From Methylobacterium sp. J-026 (GTDB lineage: Bacteria > Pseudomonadota > Alphaproteobacteria > Rhizobiales > Beijerinckiaceae): a stretch of 53,370 nt of DNA. Below the pieces are notes generated by a model, which saw only the letters and a program-made list of their open reading frames with translations, had not been told where the DNA came from and searched no databases. The translations under genes were made by a program, and so were the position numbers. The stretch spans positions 1 through 53,370 of the forward strand of contig NZ_JAKSYC010000320.1 of assembly GCF_022829585.1 (NCBI RefSeq). The letters run 5' to 3'. Shown here piece by piece: positions 1 through 7,678 of this stretch. Numbering within the stretch: position 1 is the stretch's first letter; each line of letters opens with the position of its first letter.

Positions 1-2
1 CG

Positions 3-299
3 GAGGGCGCCCCCGGTGTCCAGCTCGTCCACCGCCTGACCGCGGCGGTGGTTTCCGGCGCGTGGGACATCGACCGGATCGATTCCTGCGCCCCGCCGGA
101 TTTCGCCCTCGGCTCCACCTTCTGGACGGAGCGCCGGCCGATCGCCCATCTCCTGGTCGCGGCCGGGCACGATCCCCTGTTCCCGCTGGCCCGGGCGCTG
201 GAGCGGGCCCGCGCGGCCGTGGCCCGGGCCCGCCTTACCAGCCGAACCGGGCGATCTCTCCGAGCCGCGCCCGCGTCGCCGCCTCGTCCCGGCCGATGA
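3..299 (+). CDS. Partial CDS, 3' end of an unrecognised protein
   Basis: An open frame enters from the left edge and stops with TGA at 297-299, so only the C-terminal 98 residues are visible. The first 75 or so look like normal protein, with hydrophobic and charged positions alternating (HRLTAAVVSGAWDIDRID, then WTERRPIAHLLVAAGHDPLF). The last 25 residues are Arg/Pro-rich and overlap the 3' end of the convergent lipoprotein gene by 65 bp, so the true end could differ if there is a sequencing error. I do not recognise a family. Confidence 0.45.
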   Translation, partial: EGAPGVQLVHRLTAAVVSGAWDIDRIDSCAPPDFALGSTFWTERRPIAHLLVAAGHDPLFPLARALERARAAVARARLTSRTGRSLRAAPASPPRPGR

Positions 300-591
300 T
301 CGCGATCCGCCCCGACAGGGCGTAGCAGGTCGCGCAGAACGGCAGCTGTGCCAGCGCGATCCCGTCGTCGCGGGCGCGGGTGACCGAGGCGATCAGGCAG
401 GGCAGGACCGGCTGGTCCGCCGGGGCCGCGAGGCAGGCGGCGCGCGGGCTGCCGAAGACCGGGCGATCCGGCCAGGACAGCAGGAGCGTCGTGCCGCCCC
501 GCCGGTCGGGGGCCGGGGGCAGGGTGTAGCTGCGCAGGAACAGCGCGCAGGCCGCGAGGACGAGGGCCGGCAGGATCAGGGCCGTGCGCAT
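235..591 (-). CDS. Small putative lipoprotein, hypothetical
   Basis: A 118-residue protein. The N-terminus is a short basic-hydrophobic signal ending in LVLAAC, which fits a lipobox with Cys15 as the lipidated residue, so the mature protein is probably anchored in the membrane facing the periplasm. The mature part has three further cysteines and a CATC pair near residues 88-91 but no domain I can name. It lies just downstream of another small minus-strand ORF (610-900), with an 18-bp gap, and the two may be co-transcribed. Function unknown. Confidence 0.6.
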   Translation of the reverse strand: MRTALILPALVLAACALFLRSYTLPPAPDRRGGTTLLLSWPDRPVFGSPRAACLAAPADQPVLPCLIASVTRARDDGIALAQLPFCATCYALSGRIAIIGRDEAATRARLGEIARFGW

Positions 592-609
592 GGCGGGACT
601 CCGGACGCC

Positions 610-900
610 TCAATCCCCCTCGTCGAAGCGCGAGCGATAGAACACCTCCCGACCGGCGCCGTCGATGACCCGGACCGCCTGGGCCGGCTCGCCCGACCGC
701 TGCGGCACCCGGGCGCGGGCGAACAGCCGCAGCGCCCGCTCCTGGGCGCCCGCGAGGGTGCCGACGCGCACGGAGATCCGCGTCTGGACCTCGTCGGGTT
801 CCGGTCCGAGGACTTCGATGTGGAAGGTCTCGCGCAAGGGATCCGCCTGATCAGGGGGCTCCCGCGCCGGGTCACCGGGTCCGGCACGGGAGCGCGACAC
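610..900 (-). CDS. Small hypothetical protein
   Basis: The frame is open back to 1095, but the region before 900 is Arg/Ser-rich and runs into the promoter and start of the divergent gene at 1001. I therefore chose the GTG at 900, giving 96 residues. The part after residue 25 looks like folded protein (ETFHIEVLGPEPDEVQTRISVRVG, then VRVIDGAGREVFYRSRFDEGD), probably a beta-rich domain. No signal peptide or known motif is visible. It is followed closely by the lipoprotein gene on the same strand. The start is uncertain because no strong ribosome binding site is visible. Confidence 0.5.
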   Translation of the reverse strand: MSRSRAGPGDPAREPPDQADPLRETFHIEVLGPEPDEVQTRISVRVGTLAGAQERALRLFARARVPQRSGEPAQAVRVIDGAGREVFYRSRFDEGD

Positions 901-1000
901 GACATGGTCTGGGGCCGATCTCGGCGCGAAGTCCAATTGCAACGCGATCGGCCGCGGTTCAAGGAGGGCCCGACATAGGGGAGATCTCCGGAGGAGTCCC

Positions 1001-1276
1001 GTGGACCCGCTCAAGGCCGCCGCCGCGACGGCCGTCTGCCTCGCCCTGTTCTGGCTGGCCTTCCGGCTGACCCGGCGGCTGGTCGATCTCGTCATCGCCG
1101 GGGGCTACGCGGAGGAGCGGCGGCGGCTCGCGGAGGAGGCCGCTCAGGAGGCGGCCATCCGCACCACGGCGGCGAACTCGGCGGCGAACCAGGACCCGTC
1201 GTCCGCCGCCGGGATCGGCGTGCCGAACGCCGTGACCTCCTCGATCAAGGGGGGGCAGGGCGCCCCGGCGGAGTAG
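1001..1276 (+). CDS. Small single-pass membrane protein
   Basis: A 91-residue protein with a GTG start preceded by a strong GGAGGAG Shine-Dalgarno at 6-nt spacing. Residues 5-24 (AAAATAVCLALFWLAFRLTR) form one membrane segment. It is followed by a charged Arg/Glu helix (EERRRLAEEAAQEAA) and a disordered Ala/Ser-rich tail, so the topology is probably N-out with a cytoplasmic helix. No family is recognised. It converges on trmL. Confidence 0.6.
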   Translation: MDPLKAAAATAVCLALFWLAFRLTRRLVDLVIAGGYAEERRRLAEEAAQEAAIRTTAANSAANQDPSSAAGIGVPNAVTSSIKGGQGAPAE

Positions 1277-1376
1277 GGGCGGTCGAGCCGTGCCTCCGGC
1301 TCGGGTGCCCGCGGCTCGAGCGCGGCCCGCACCGGCGCGCGGGCTCCGCCCGGGCGGTGCGGGCCAGACTGCCTTA

Positions 1377-1889
1377 TCAATCCGAAAACGAACCGCTCGC
1401 AGGGCCCCCGGGCGTGCCCTCGATCTCCGGTCGCAATAGCCCCGCCGTCTGCCGCAGGGCCTCCCCGGCGATCATCGCGGCCGCCACCGCGACGTTGAGG
1501 GAGCGCAGGCCCGGCCGGATCGGCACCACCACCCGGGCATCGGCGGCCGCATGCACCGCCTCCGGCACCCCGGCGGATTCGCGCCCGACCATCAGGCAAT
1601 CGTCCGGGCGGAAGGCGAAATCCGTGTAGGGCAGGGCGCCCGCCGTGGTGGCGAGCACGAGCCGGATGCCGGCCCCGGCCCGCCACGCCTCGAAGGCCGC
1701 GAAGGCGCGGTGCCGGGTGATCGCCACGTGGTCGAGATAGTCGAGGCCGGAGCGGCGCAGGTGCCGGTCCGAGACGTCGAAGCCCGTGGGCTCCACGATC
1801 TCCACGGCGAGGCCGAGGCAGGCGGCCATGCGCAGCATCGTGCCGGTGTTCTGGGGGATGTCGGGCTGGTAGAGGGCGAGGCGGAGCAT
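1377..1889 (-). CDS. trmL: tRNA (cytidine(34)-2'-O)-methyltransferase TrmL
   Basis: A 170-residue SPOUT-family enzyme that 2'-O-methylates the wobble C/U of tRNA-Leu anticodons using SAM. Family motifs are clear: the N-terminal LALYQPDIPQNTGTMLRMAA, the VEPTGFDVSDRHLRRSGLDY segment, and the trefoil-knot SAM-binding motifs MVGRESAGVPE (around 120) and VVVPIRPGLRSLNVAVAAAM (around 140). The length matches bacterial TrmL. The C-terminus carries a short low-complexity extension. It is monocistronic as seen here and converges with the small membrane protein gene ending at 1276. Confidence 0.93.
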   Translation of the reverse strand: MLRLALYQPDIPQNTGTMLRMAACLGLAVEIVEPTGFDVSDRHLRRSGLDYLDHVAITRHRAFAAFEAWRAGAGIRLVLATTAGALPYTDFAFRPDDCLMVGRESAGVPEAVHAAADARVVVPIRPGLRSLNVAVAAAMIAGEALRQTAGLLRPEIEGTPGGPASGSFSD

Positions 1890-2066
1890 GGGTCCGCCTT
1901 GTGGGGATTGGGCGCCGCACCGTCAAAGGCCCGCGGCGGCAACGCTCAGCCGGCAAAGCGGCCGGCGATCCGCCGAACCCATCGCCGATCCGCGGAACTT
2001 AAGCCCCGCCAGAACCTTAAGGCGGCGCCACCCTTGTTCGCGGCCCTTCCCGAAAGACCTGATCCG

Positions 2067-2564
2067 ATGCGCACCCCGCTCCTCGCCTCGGCCCTGCTGC
2101 TGGCCGGCCTCGCCACCGCCTCGGCCCAGAATGCCGGAACGAACGCGGACAGCGCCGCGGCGCCGGTGCCCGGCCAGCCCGCCACCATGGCCGACAACCT
2201 GCGCCCGACCTTCGTGGCCCAGACCCCCGACGACATGGTCGCCAGCAAGCTCATCGGCACGAGCGTGGTGAACGGCGCCGCCGAGACGATCGGGCAGATC
2301 GCCGACATCGTCCTCGATCAGAAGGGCGCGGTGAAGTCCTGGGTCATCGGGGTCGGCGGCTTCCTGGGGCTCGGCTCGAAATACGTGGCCGTCGACCCCT
2401 CCGTGCTGAAGCTCGACCGCACCGACGGCAAGAGTCTGCAGGCGCGCATCGACACGACCAAGGATCAGCTCCGGGCCGCGCCGGAATACATCTACCTCGG
2501 CAAGGAGCCGCCGAAGGGGGCCTCCCCCGCCAGCCCCGCGGGCGAGCCGGCGCCGAAGCCCTGA
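2067..2564 (+). CDS. Secreted PRC-barrel domain protein
   Basis: 165 residues. Residues 1-21 are a Sec signal peptide (MRTPLLASALLLAGLATASAQ). After a disordered linker, residues 65-125 form a PRC-barrel: ASKLIGTSVVNGAAETIGQIADIVLDQKG, then a VIGVGGFLGLGSKYVAVDPS core. The C-terminus is Pro/Ala/Lys-rich. Periplasmic PRC-barrel proteins of this type are common in Rhizobiales, but their role is not established. I chose the ATG at 2067 because it opens the signal peptide; the frame is open further upstream only in non-coding-like sequence. Confidence 0.85.
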   Translation: MRTPLLASALLLAGLATASAQNAGTNADSAAAPVPGQPATMADNLRPTFVAQTPDDMVASKLIGTSVVNGAAETIGQIADIVLDQKGAVKSWVIGVGGFLGLGSKYVAVDPSVLKLDRTDGKSLQARIDTTKDQLRAAPEYIYLGKEPPKGASPASPAGEPAPKP

Positions 2565-2659
2565 CGGGCCAGATCTGAGGGCCGGCGACATCCGGCCGGC
2601 TTGCCTCGGTGCGCGATTCTGTGCTGTGCCAGCCTCTGCCCGGAGGTCGGAACCGTCCC

Positions 2660-3241
2660 ATGCGTCGCGCCCTCATCCCGCTCCTCGCCTTCTGCCTCGG
2701 CCTCGTCGGCATCACCGGGGCCGCGGTGTTCGCGTTCATGCCCGAGCGGGCTCCGGTGGGCGTGCCCGGCGTCGGCGGTCCGTTCACCCTGGTCGATCAG
2801 GACGGCCGCACCGTCACCGAGCGCGATTTCGCCGGGGCGACGCACCTGGTGTTCTTCGGCTTCACCCATTGCCCGGACGTGTGCCCAACGACCCTGCAGC
2901 AGGTCTCGGATGTGCTGGCCGCCCTGGGTCCCAAGGCCGCGCACATGCGGGTGGCCTTCGTCACGGTCGATCCCGAGCGCGACGACCCGGCGAGCCTGAA
3001 GACCTATCTGTCGAGCTTCGATCCGCGCATCACCGGGCTCACCGGCAGCCCCGAGCAGGTCGCCGCCACCGAGAAGGCGTACCGCGCCTATGCCCGCAAG
3101 GTCCCCGGCAAGGAGGGCGACTACACGATGGAGCACACCGCCATCGTGTACGTGATGGATGCGCAGAACCGCTTCCTCGGCGCCCTGGATCTCGCGCGCC
3201 CGGCCGAGGACACGGCGGCGCAGCTCGCCAAGAAGATCTGA
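2660..3241 (+). CDS. SCO1/SenC family copper chaperone (thioredoxin fold)
   Basis: 193 residues. The protein has an N-terminal membrane anchor (residues 3-27) and a periplasmic thioredoxin-like domain. The copper-binding CPDVC motif is at Cys71 and Cys75, with the partner His159 in YTMEHTAIVYV, so all three copper ligands are present. SCO proteins deliver or reduce copper for the CuA site of cytochrome c oxidase. There is no oxidase gene nearby, so the target is unknown. The ATG at 2660, with GGAGG about 13 nt upstream, is preferred over the one at 2609. Confidence 0.9.
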   Translation: MRRALIPLLAFCLGLVGITGAAVFAFMPERAPVGVPGVGGPFTLVDQDGRTVTERDFAGATHLVFFGFTHCPDVCPTTLQQVSDVLAALGPKAAHMRVAFVTVDPERDDPASLKTYLSSFDPRITGLTGSPEQVAATEKAYRAYARKVPGKEGDYTMEHTAIVYVMDAQNRFLGALDLARPAEDTAAQLAKKI

Positions 3242-3251
3242 GCGGCGGCCT

Positions 3252-3890
3252 CTACAGCGTCATCCCGGCATGGAAGCGGTCGGGGGAGAGCGGCAGCAGG
3301 AACTGCACGCCGAACCCGCCCTCGAAGTAGCGCACCAGCCGCCCCGGCGTGCTGCCCACGGTCACGGCGGTCCCCAGGGGCAGCGACAACGGGCAGGCGA
3401 TCGCGACGCCCGACATGGAGATGTCGATGAGCCGGGCCTTGATCTCCTGGGTGCCGTCGACGCGCAGGACCACCGCCGGCTGGGTCGGCACGAGGCGCTC
3501 GTGGGACCGCCCCTCCGGCAGGCCCAGCATCTCCCGGTTCGCGAGCCAGGTGAGCTGGGAGGCGAGCTTGTCGCGCTTGCGCGGGGTGGCGTTGAGCTGG
3601 ACCGCGAACCCGTCCGCGCAGGTGCGGGCGATCACGCCCTCGATCCGGCCAATATATTCCAGATAGAGCACGACCCGTTCGCCGACCTCGCCCCGCACCG
3701 CGCAGGCGAGGCGCACGCCGCCCGGCGACATGTCCACCGTCCGGCAGGGATATTCGCGCCGGTCCGCCAGCATGTAGCGGCCGAGCACGGCGATCCGCAC
3801 GCGCTGGTGGCGGCGCTCGTCCGAGGCGCCCCGCGCCGGATCAGGCACTCCGCGCAGTTCCGCTCCGGCGGTGAGGTCGACCGCGATCAT
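3252..3890 (-). CDS. Tandem PilZ-domain protein (predicted c-di-GMP receptor)
   Basis: 212 residues with two PilZ-like modules. The first (about 27-110) has the RRHQRVR box and DMSPGG, matching the RxxxR and D/NxSxxG c-di-GMP contacts. The second (about 140-205) keeps DISMSGVAI but lacks an obvious RxxxR and may be structural. No membrane segment is seen, so it is cytosolic. It converges on the SCO gene with a 10-bp gap. Upstream, towards the PAS gene, there is a 120-bp AT-richer spacer that probably holds its promoter. Confidence 0.85.
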   Translation of the reverse strand: MIAVDLTAGAELRGVPDPARGASDERRHQRVRIAVLGRYMLADRREYPCRTVDMSPGGVRLACAVRGEVGERVVLYLEYIGRIEGVIARTCADGFAVQLNATPRKRDKLASQLTWLANREMLGLPEGRSHERLVPTQPAVVLRVDGTQEIKARLIDISMSGVAIACPLSLPLGTAVTVGSTPGRLVRYFEGGFGVQFLLPLSPDRFHAGMTL

Positions 3891-4010
3891 CCCGGGATTG
3901 GTCCTCCGCCGCGATCTTCGAAGCTACAGACTAGACCGGGACTGTTACGAAACCCTTTTTCCCTTTCAGCGTTATAGTCTTCCCATCGACGTCGGCACCG
4001 ACCGGAGATC

Positions 4011-4610
4011 TCACCCCCTGCCGCCGGCGTGGACGAGGAGATGGCCGCGGCGCACGGGCCCCGGGTAGCTGGCGCCCGACCGGATGGCCGGGCGCGGCGG
4101 CGGCGCGGCCTCCGGCCGGCGGCTGGGCAGAATGCGCAGGGAGGTGGTTTCCGCCTCCACCAGCGGGCGCAGGCCGATCCAGGGCGGCGCGCCGTCGAGG
4201 CTGAGGGCGCCGAGCGCCCGGACCTGCGTGCGGCCGCGGTGGCGCAGGGGCAGGAGCAGGAGTTCGAGGTCGGCCGTCTCGCCGGCCCCGTTGGTGCCGC
4301 GCAGGCCGGCCACGACGCCGAGGGTGTCGCTGGCCACGATCTCGACGATCCGCCAGGGATCGGCCGCCTGCGCGCCCCACAGCTGGGTGAAGGATTGCCC
4401 CTTCAACTCGCGGCCGTACAGGGCGCAGACCCGCGTCCCCGCGAGCCGGACGGTGGCGGAGCAGGCGGACATGTCGAGTTCCAGGATCAGGCTGTCGGCC
4501 AGAAGGTGCCGGATCTCCCCCGGCTCGATCTCTGCGCGCTCCGGCGCGGCGCGCTCTCCGCGCAGACGCTCCCAGTAAGCATGGAGCATGCGGCTGGTGG
4601 GATGCTTCAT
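4011..4610 (-). CDS. PAS domain protein (PAS_5-like, DUF1488-type regulator)
   Basis: 199 residues from the ATG at 4610 (MKHPTSRMLHAYWERLRGER). The N-terminal half follows the alphaproteobacterial PAS_5 pattern: AYWERLRG, then EIEPGEIRHLLADSLILELD, RLAGTRVCALYGRELKGQSFTQLW and DPWRIVEIVASDTLGVVAGL. The C-terminus is a Pro/Arg-rich tail. Such stand-alone PAS proteins are presumed sensory, but ligand and output are unknown. An earlier ATG at 4694 would add 28 residues with no family resemblance. Confidence 0.75.
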   Translation of the reverse strand: MKHPTSRMLHAYWERLRGERAAPERAEIEPGEIRHLLADSLILELDMSACSATVRLAGTRVCALYGRELKGQSFTQLWGAQAADPWRIVEIVASDTLGVVAGLRGTNGAGETADLELLLLPLRHRGRTQVRALGALSLDGAPPWIGLRPLVEAETTSLRILPSRRPEAAPPPRPAIRSGASYPGPVRRGHLLVHAGGRG

Positions 4611-4966
4611 CGGTGTCCCGACTCTAAACGCCTCTGGTTCATCCCTGGATCGTTCTGGCACATCCGCGAGGCTGTCGCCGACCGTTCCGGGCACTCACGG
4701 CGTCCGGGCGCACGCCCCGTGCCGGCCGGGTGCGTCGGCCGTACCGCTTCGGACCCGGCGAGACAATCGCGACGCCCCGCCGTCGCGGGTGACCGGCGCG
4801 GGGGCGGCCGCCCGCTGGAACCGATCACCCGCGCGGGCGATCAGACGTGAGCACGTCTCTACAAGTCTCCGGAACTAGCCAAGGCGGGCGCGGCAGGATG
4901 CATCCGCCGGATTCAATACGTCGCCGGGGCTTGCCCACCCGCCCCGCGCCCCGACATGGTGCCGCG
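4611..4966. other. Divergent intergenic region, PAS gene / rhomboid gene
   Basis: 356 bp between two divergent genes, so it should carry both promoters. I see no confident sigma-70 boxes. An 8-bp inverted repeat GCGGGTGA/TCACCCGC (4785-4792 and 4825-4832) encloses a GGGCGGCCGCCC palindrome (4802-4813). There is also a GGATGCATCC palindrome at 4896-4905. No gene-like frame was found. Confidence 0.4.
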
Positions 4967-5788
4967 ATGGATGCCTCCCCCGAATTCCCGCGGCAGAGCC
5001 GCGTCCCCGTGTTCAACATGCCGGGGGTGGTGACGCTCTCGATCGGCGTGCTCATGGCGATCCAGGCCGTGCGCGAGTTCCTGCTGCCGGAGACCTGGGA
5101 CATCCGCCTCGTCCTGGACCTCGCCCTGGTCCCGGCCCGCTGGACTCTGTGGTTCGATCCCGGTCAGGCCTCGGAGGTGATTCGCGCGGCCGCCGATGCG
5201 GGTGATCCCGGACTGCAGGCGGCCCGCGAGGCGTTCGCCCGCTACATCGTCGGCGAGCACGCGTTCCAGCCCTGGAGCCTGGTCACCTACGCCTTGCTGC
5301 ACGGCTCGTGGATGCACGTGATCTTCAACAGCGTGTGGCTCGCCGCCTTCGGTTCACCGGTGGCCCGCCGCTGCGGAGCCTGGCGGTACGGGCTGATCGC
5401 GCTTGCCGGAACCGCGGCCGGCGGCCTGCTGCACCTGCTGATCGATCCCCTGAGTGCCGGGCCGCTGGTCGGCGCCTCGGCGGGGATCTCGGCCCTGATG
5501 GCGGCCGCCGCCCGCTTCGTGTTCCAGCCGCCGGTCTCCGGCTATGGCGGTCCGCCCTGGCAATTGCCGCCGCGCCGCCCCGTCGAGCCGATCCCCGAAC
5601 TCCTGCGCAACCGGACGGCGGTCTCGTTCCTGGCGATCTGGCTGGTCACTAACCTGCTGTTCGGCCTCGTCAGCGTGCCGCTGGTGGGCGAGAGCGCCTC
5701 CGTCGCCTGGGACGCGCATCTCGGCGGCTTCATCGTGGGCTTCCTGATGTTCCCCCTGCTCGACCCGCGGGAGGCGCCACGCACCTGA
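4967..5788 (+). CDS. Rhomboid family intramembrane serine protease
   Basis: 273 residues with about six hydrophobic segments. The catalytic dyad is Ser171 in GASAGISAL and His251 in AHLGGFIVGF. The HGSWMHVIFNSVWLAAFG loop supplies the conserved His117 and Asn121. Rhomboids cleave single-pass membrane proteins within the bilayer; the substrate is not suggested by context. I chose the ATG at 4967 because the preceding 40 codons are Arg/Pro-rich and unlike protein. An insert of about 35 residues between TM4 and TM5 is Pro-rich. Confidence 0.9.
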   Translation: MDASPEFPRQSRVPVFNMPGVVTLSIGVLMAIQAVREFLLPETWDIRLVLDLALVPARWTLWFDPGQASEVIRAAADAGDPGLQAAREAFARYIVGEHAFQPWSLVTYALLHGSWMHVIFNSVWLAAFGSPVARRCGAWRYGLIALAGTAAGGLLHLLIDPLSAGPLVGASAGISALMAAAARFVFQPPVSGYGGPPWQLPPRRPVEPIPELLRNRTAVSFLAIWLVTNLLFGLVSVPLVGESASVAWDAHLGGFIVGFLMFPLLDPREAPRT

Positions 5789-5892
5789 GCACCTTGCCAA
5801 CCGATCGGAACGGCCACACACTCGCCATAATGTGAAGGAGCCGGGGCCTACCCGGCCGACAGCGCACCGAACGCATCGCAAGGGAGAGAGCC

Positions 5893-6324
5893 ATGACCGT
5901 CGCACGTATCCTCGCCGAGAAGGGCAGCTCCGTCGTCACCGTGAGCCCCGACAGGACCCTCGAGGAGGTCATCCAGATCCTCGCCGACCGGCGCATCGGG
6001 GCCCTGGTTGTGGCCCATGCCGACGGGTCGGTGGCCGGCATCATCTCGGAGCGGGACATCATGCGGGCGCTTGCCCGGCACGGGGGCTCGGCCTTCGACG
6101 CGCCCGTCTCCGCCCACATGACCAGCGCCGTCACGACCTGCGGAAAGAGCACGACGATCGAGGAGGTGATGGGCCTGATGACGGACGGCCGTTTCCGCCA
6201 CGTGCCGATCTGCGAGGATGGGCATCTGATCGGCCTCGTATCGATCGGCGACGTGGTCGCGCGCAAGATCGCCACCGTCGAGGCCGAGCACCAGGCGCTG
6301 CGCGACTACATCACGATGGCGTAG
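5893..6324 (+). CDS. CBS domain-containing protein
   Basis: 143 residues forming a Bateman pair of CBS motifs with no attached enzyme. CBS1 covers about 8-62 (TVSPDRTLEEVIQILADRRIGALVV, ending GIISERDIMRAL) and CBS2 about 75-128 (MTSAVTTCGKSTTIEEVMGLMTDGRFRHVPI, ending GLVSIGDVV). Such proteins bind adenine nucleotides and act as energy-state sensors; the partner is unknown. A good AAGGGAGAG ribosome binding site precedes the ATG. After the stop there is a weak hairpin (CGCGGC/GCCGCG, 6331-6348). Confidence 0.88.
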   Translation: MTVARILAEKGSSVVTVSPDRTLEEVIQILADRRIGALVVAHADGSVAGIISERDIMRALARHGGSAFDAPVSAHMTSAVTTCGKSTTIEEVMGLMTDGRFRHVPICEDGHLIGLVSIGDVVARKIATVEAEHQALRDYITMA

Positions 6325-6618
6325 GGCGTTCGCGGCCGGGTAGCCGCGGGGAGAGACGCGGCGCTGATTCCCTTTGCCGAGGGGCGGACGAGGGTCACAC
6401 GGTGCTTCCGGACGGGAGCGGCGACCGGTGCCAGGGGCGTCTTCCTCCCCCCGCGCAGGGGCGGAGGGAAGGCGCGGCGCAACGCCGAGGAGATTTCTCT
6501 CCGCAGCGGCAACGAACCTTCGCGCGATCTCTGAATCCGTCAGCCCCTATGGGGCGCGGAAAGGCGATCGTCCTTCAACCCTGTGGCGACCGCCGCCGCC
6601 CCCGTGCTGCAAGGCTCC
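6325..6618. repeat. Intergenic region with a degenerate GC-rich palindrome
   Basis: The spacer between the CBS and thioesterase genes holds an imperfect inverted repeat at 6441-6471 (CTTCCTCCCC, then GGGGCGGAGGGAAG). It resembles one arm of the long paired repeats found at 23.0, 25.6 and 35.8 kb. No gene-like frame was found. Confidence 0.4.
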
Positions 6619-7047
6619 ATGACCGCCACGACCCTGAATCTCGCGGAGACCAATGCGTTCCTCGACCGGGAATTCCCGCAGATCCAGGCGGGCGGCCGCG
6701 CCTACCATCTCGAGGCGGTGGGTCCGTTGACGGCGCGGATGCGGCTGGAGGCGCAGGCGCGCTTCCTCCGCCCCGGCGGAACGGTCTCGGGTCCGGCCAT
6801 GATGGCGCTCGCCGACTACGCCCTCTACGCGGCGATCCTCGCCAATATCGGCCCGGTGGCCCTCGCCGTGACCACGAGCCTGAGCTTCAACTTCCTGCGC
6901 AAGCCCGGCCCGGGCGACCTCCTGGCGGAGTGCCGCCTGCTCAAGCTCGGCCGCCGGCTCGCCGTGGGCGAGGTGCTGATCACCGCCGCGGGCAGCGCCG
7001 ATCTGGCCTGTCACGCCACGGGGACCTACTCGATCCCGCCGCGCTGA
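6619..7047 (+). CDS. PaaI-family hotdog-fold thioesterase
   Basis: 142 residues. The hotdog signature is GGTVSGPAMMALADYALYAAILA, followed by TTSLSFNFLRKPGPGDLLAECRLLKLGRRLAVGEV, typical of acyl-CoA thioesterases of the PaaI/YiiD type. The catalytic Asp is probably in ALADYA. The substrate cannot be inferred. Two starts are possible: GTG at 6583 (154 residues) or ATG at 6619, which has AAGG about 6 nt upstream and fits the usual length. The gene converges on ribE with a 7-bp gap. Confidence 0.82.
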   Translation: MTATTLNLAETNAFLDREFPQIQAGGRAYHLEAVGPLTARMRLEAQARFLRPGGTVSGPAMMALADYALYAAILANIGPVALAVTTSLSFNFLRKPGPGDLLAECRLLKLGRRLAVGEVLITAAGSADLACHATGTYSIPPR

Positions 7048-7054
7048 GGCCGGT

Positions 7055-7675
7055 TCAGGCCCGCGCTTCGGCGAGCCGCGCGGCGTAGCGGGCGATCAGA
7101 TCGACCTCCAGGTTGAGCCGGTCGCCCTCCTGGCGCTCGCCCCAGGTGGTGACCTGAAGGGTGTGCGGGATCAGCAGGACCGTGAACCGGTCGCCGGTGA
7201 CGCCGTTCACGGTGAGCGAGGTGCCGTCGAGGCAGACCGAGCCCTTCTCGGCGATGAACTTCGCCAGAGCCGCCGGCGCCCGCAGGGTGAAGCGCTCGCT
7301 GGCGCCCCAGGCATCCGCGGTGACGCTCTCCCGCGCCACGATCTCGGCGAGCCCGTCGACATGGCCGGTGACGAGGTGGCCGCCGAGTTCGTCGCCGATC
7401 CTCAGGGAGCGCTCGAGGTTGATCCGCGTGCCCCTGGCCCAGGTGCCGACCGTGGTCCGCATCAGCGTCTCGGCGGCGGCGTCCACCGCGAAGACGCAGC
7501 CGCCCTCGGCCGGCTCCACCGATACCGCCGTGAGGCACGGGCCCGCGCAGGCGATGGAGGCGCCCAGCGCGATCGTGGCCGGATCGTAGGGGGCGCGGAT
7601 CGCGACCCGGCGCAGGTCGCCCTCACCCGCGACCGAGACCACCGTGCCGACGGCGCTGACGAGACCGGTGAACAT
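7055..7675 (-). CDS. ribE: Riboflavin synthase alpha chain
   Basis: 206 residues. It catalyses dismutation of two 6,7-dimethyl-8-ribityllumazines to riboflavin plus the pyrimidinedione. Two tandem lumazine-binding barrels are visible. The first starts MFTGLVSAVGTVVSV and has GASIACAGPCLTAVS; the second has GGHLVTGHVDGLAEIV, then SVCLDGTSLTVNGV. It is the last gene of glyA-nrdR-ribD-ribE, 3 bp after ribD. The ribH and nusB genes that often follow in alphaproteobacteria are absent here. Confidence 0.95.
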   Translation of the reverse strand: MFTGLVSAVGTVVSVAGEGDLRRVAIRAPYDPATIALGASIACAGPCLTAVSVEPAEGGCVFAVDAAAETLMRTTVGTWARGTRINLERSLRIGDELGGHLVTGHVDGLAEIVARESVTADAWGASERFTLRAPAALAKFIAEKGSVCLDGTSLTVNGVTGDRFTVLLIPHTLQVTTWGERQEGDRLNLEVDLIARYAARLAEARA

Positions 7676-7678
7676 CGC

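Noticed and set aside
4805..4830. GGAAC-N16-CGAT upstream of the rhomboid gene as a second EcfG promoter
   Set aside because: The -10 element is CGAT and not CGTT, and the distance to the start codon exceeds 130 bp.
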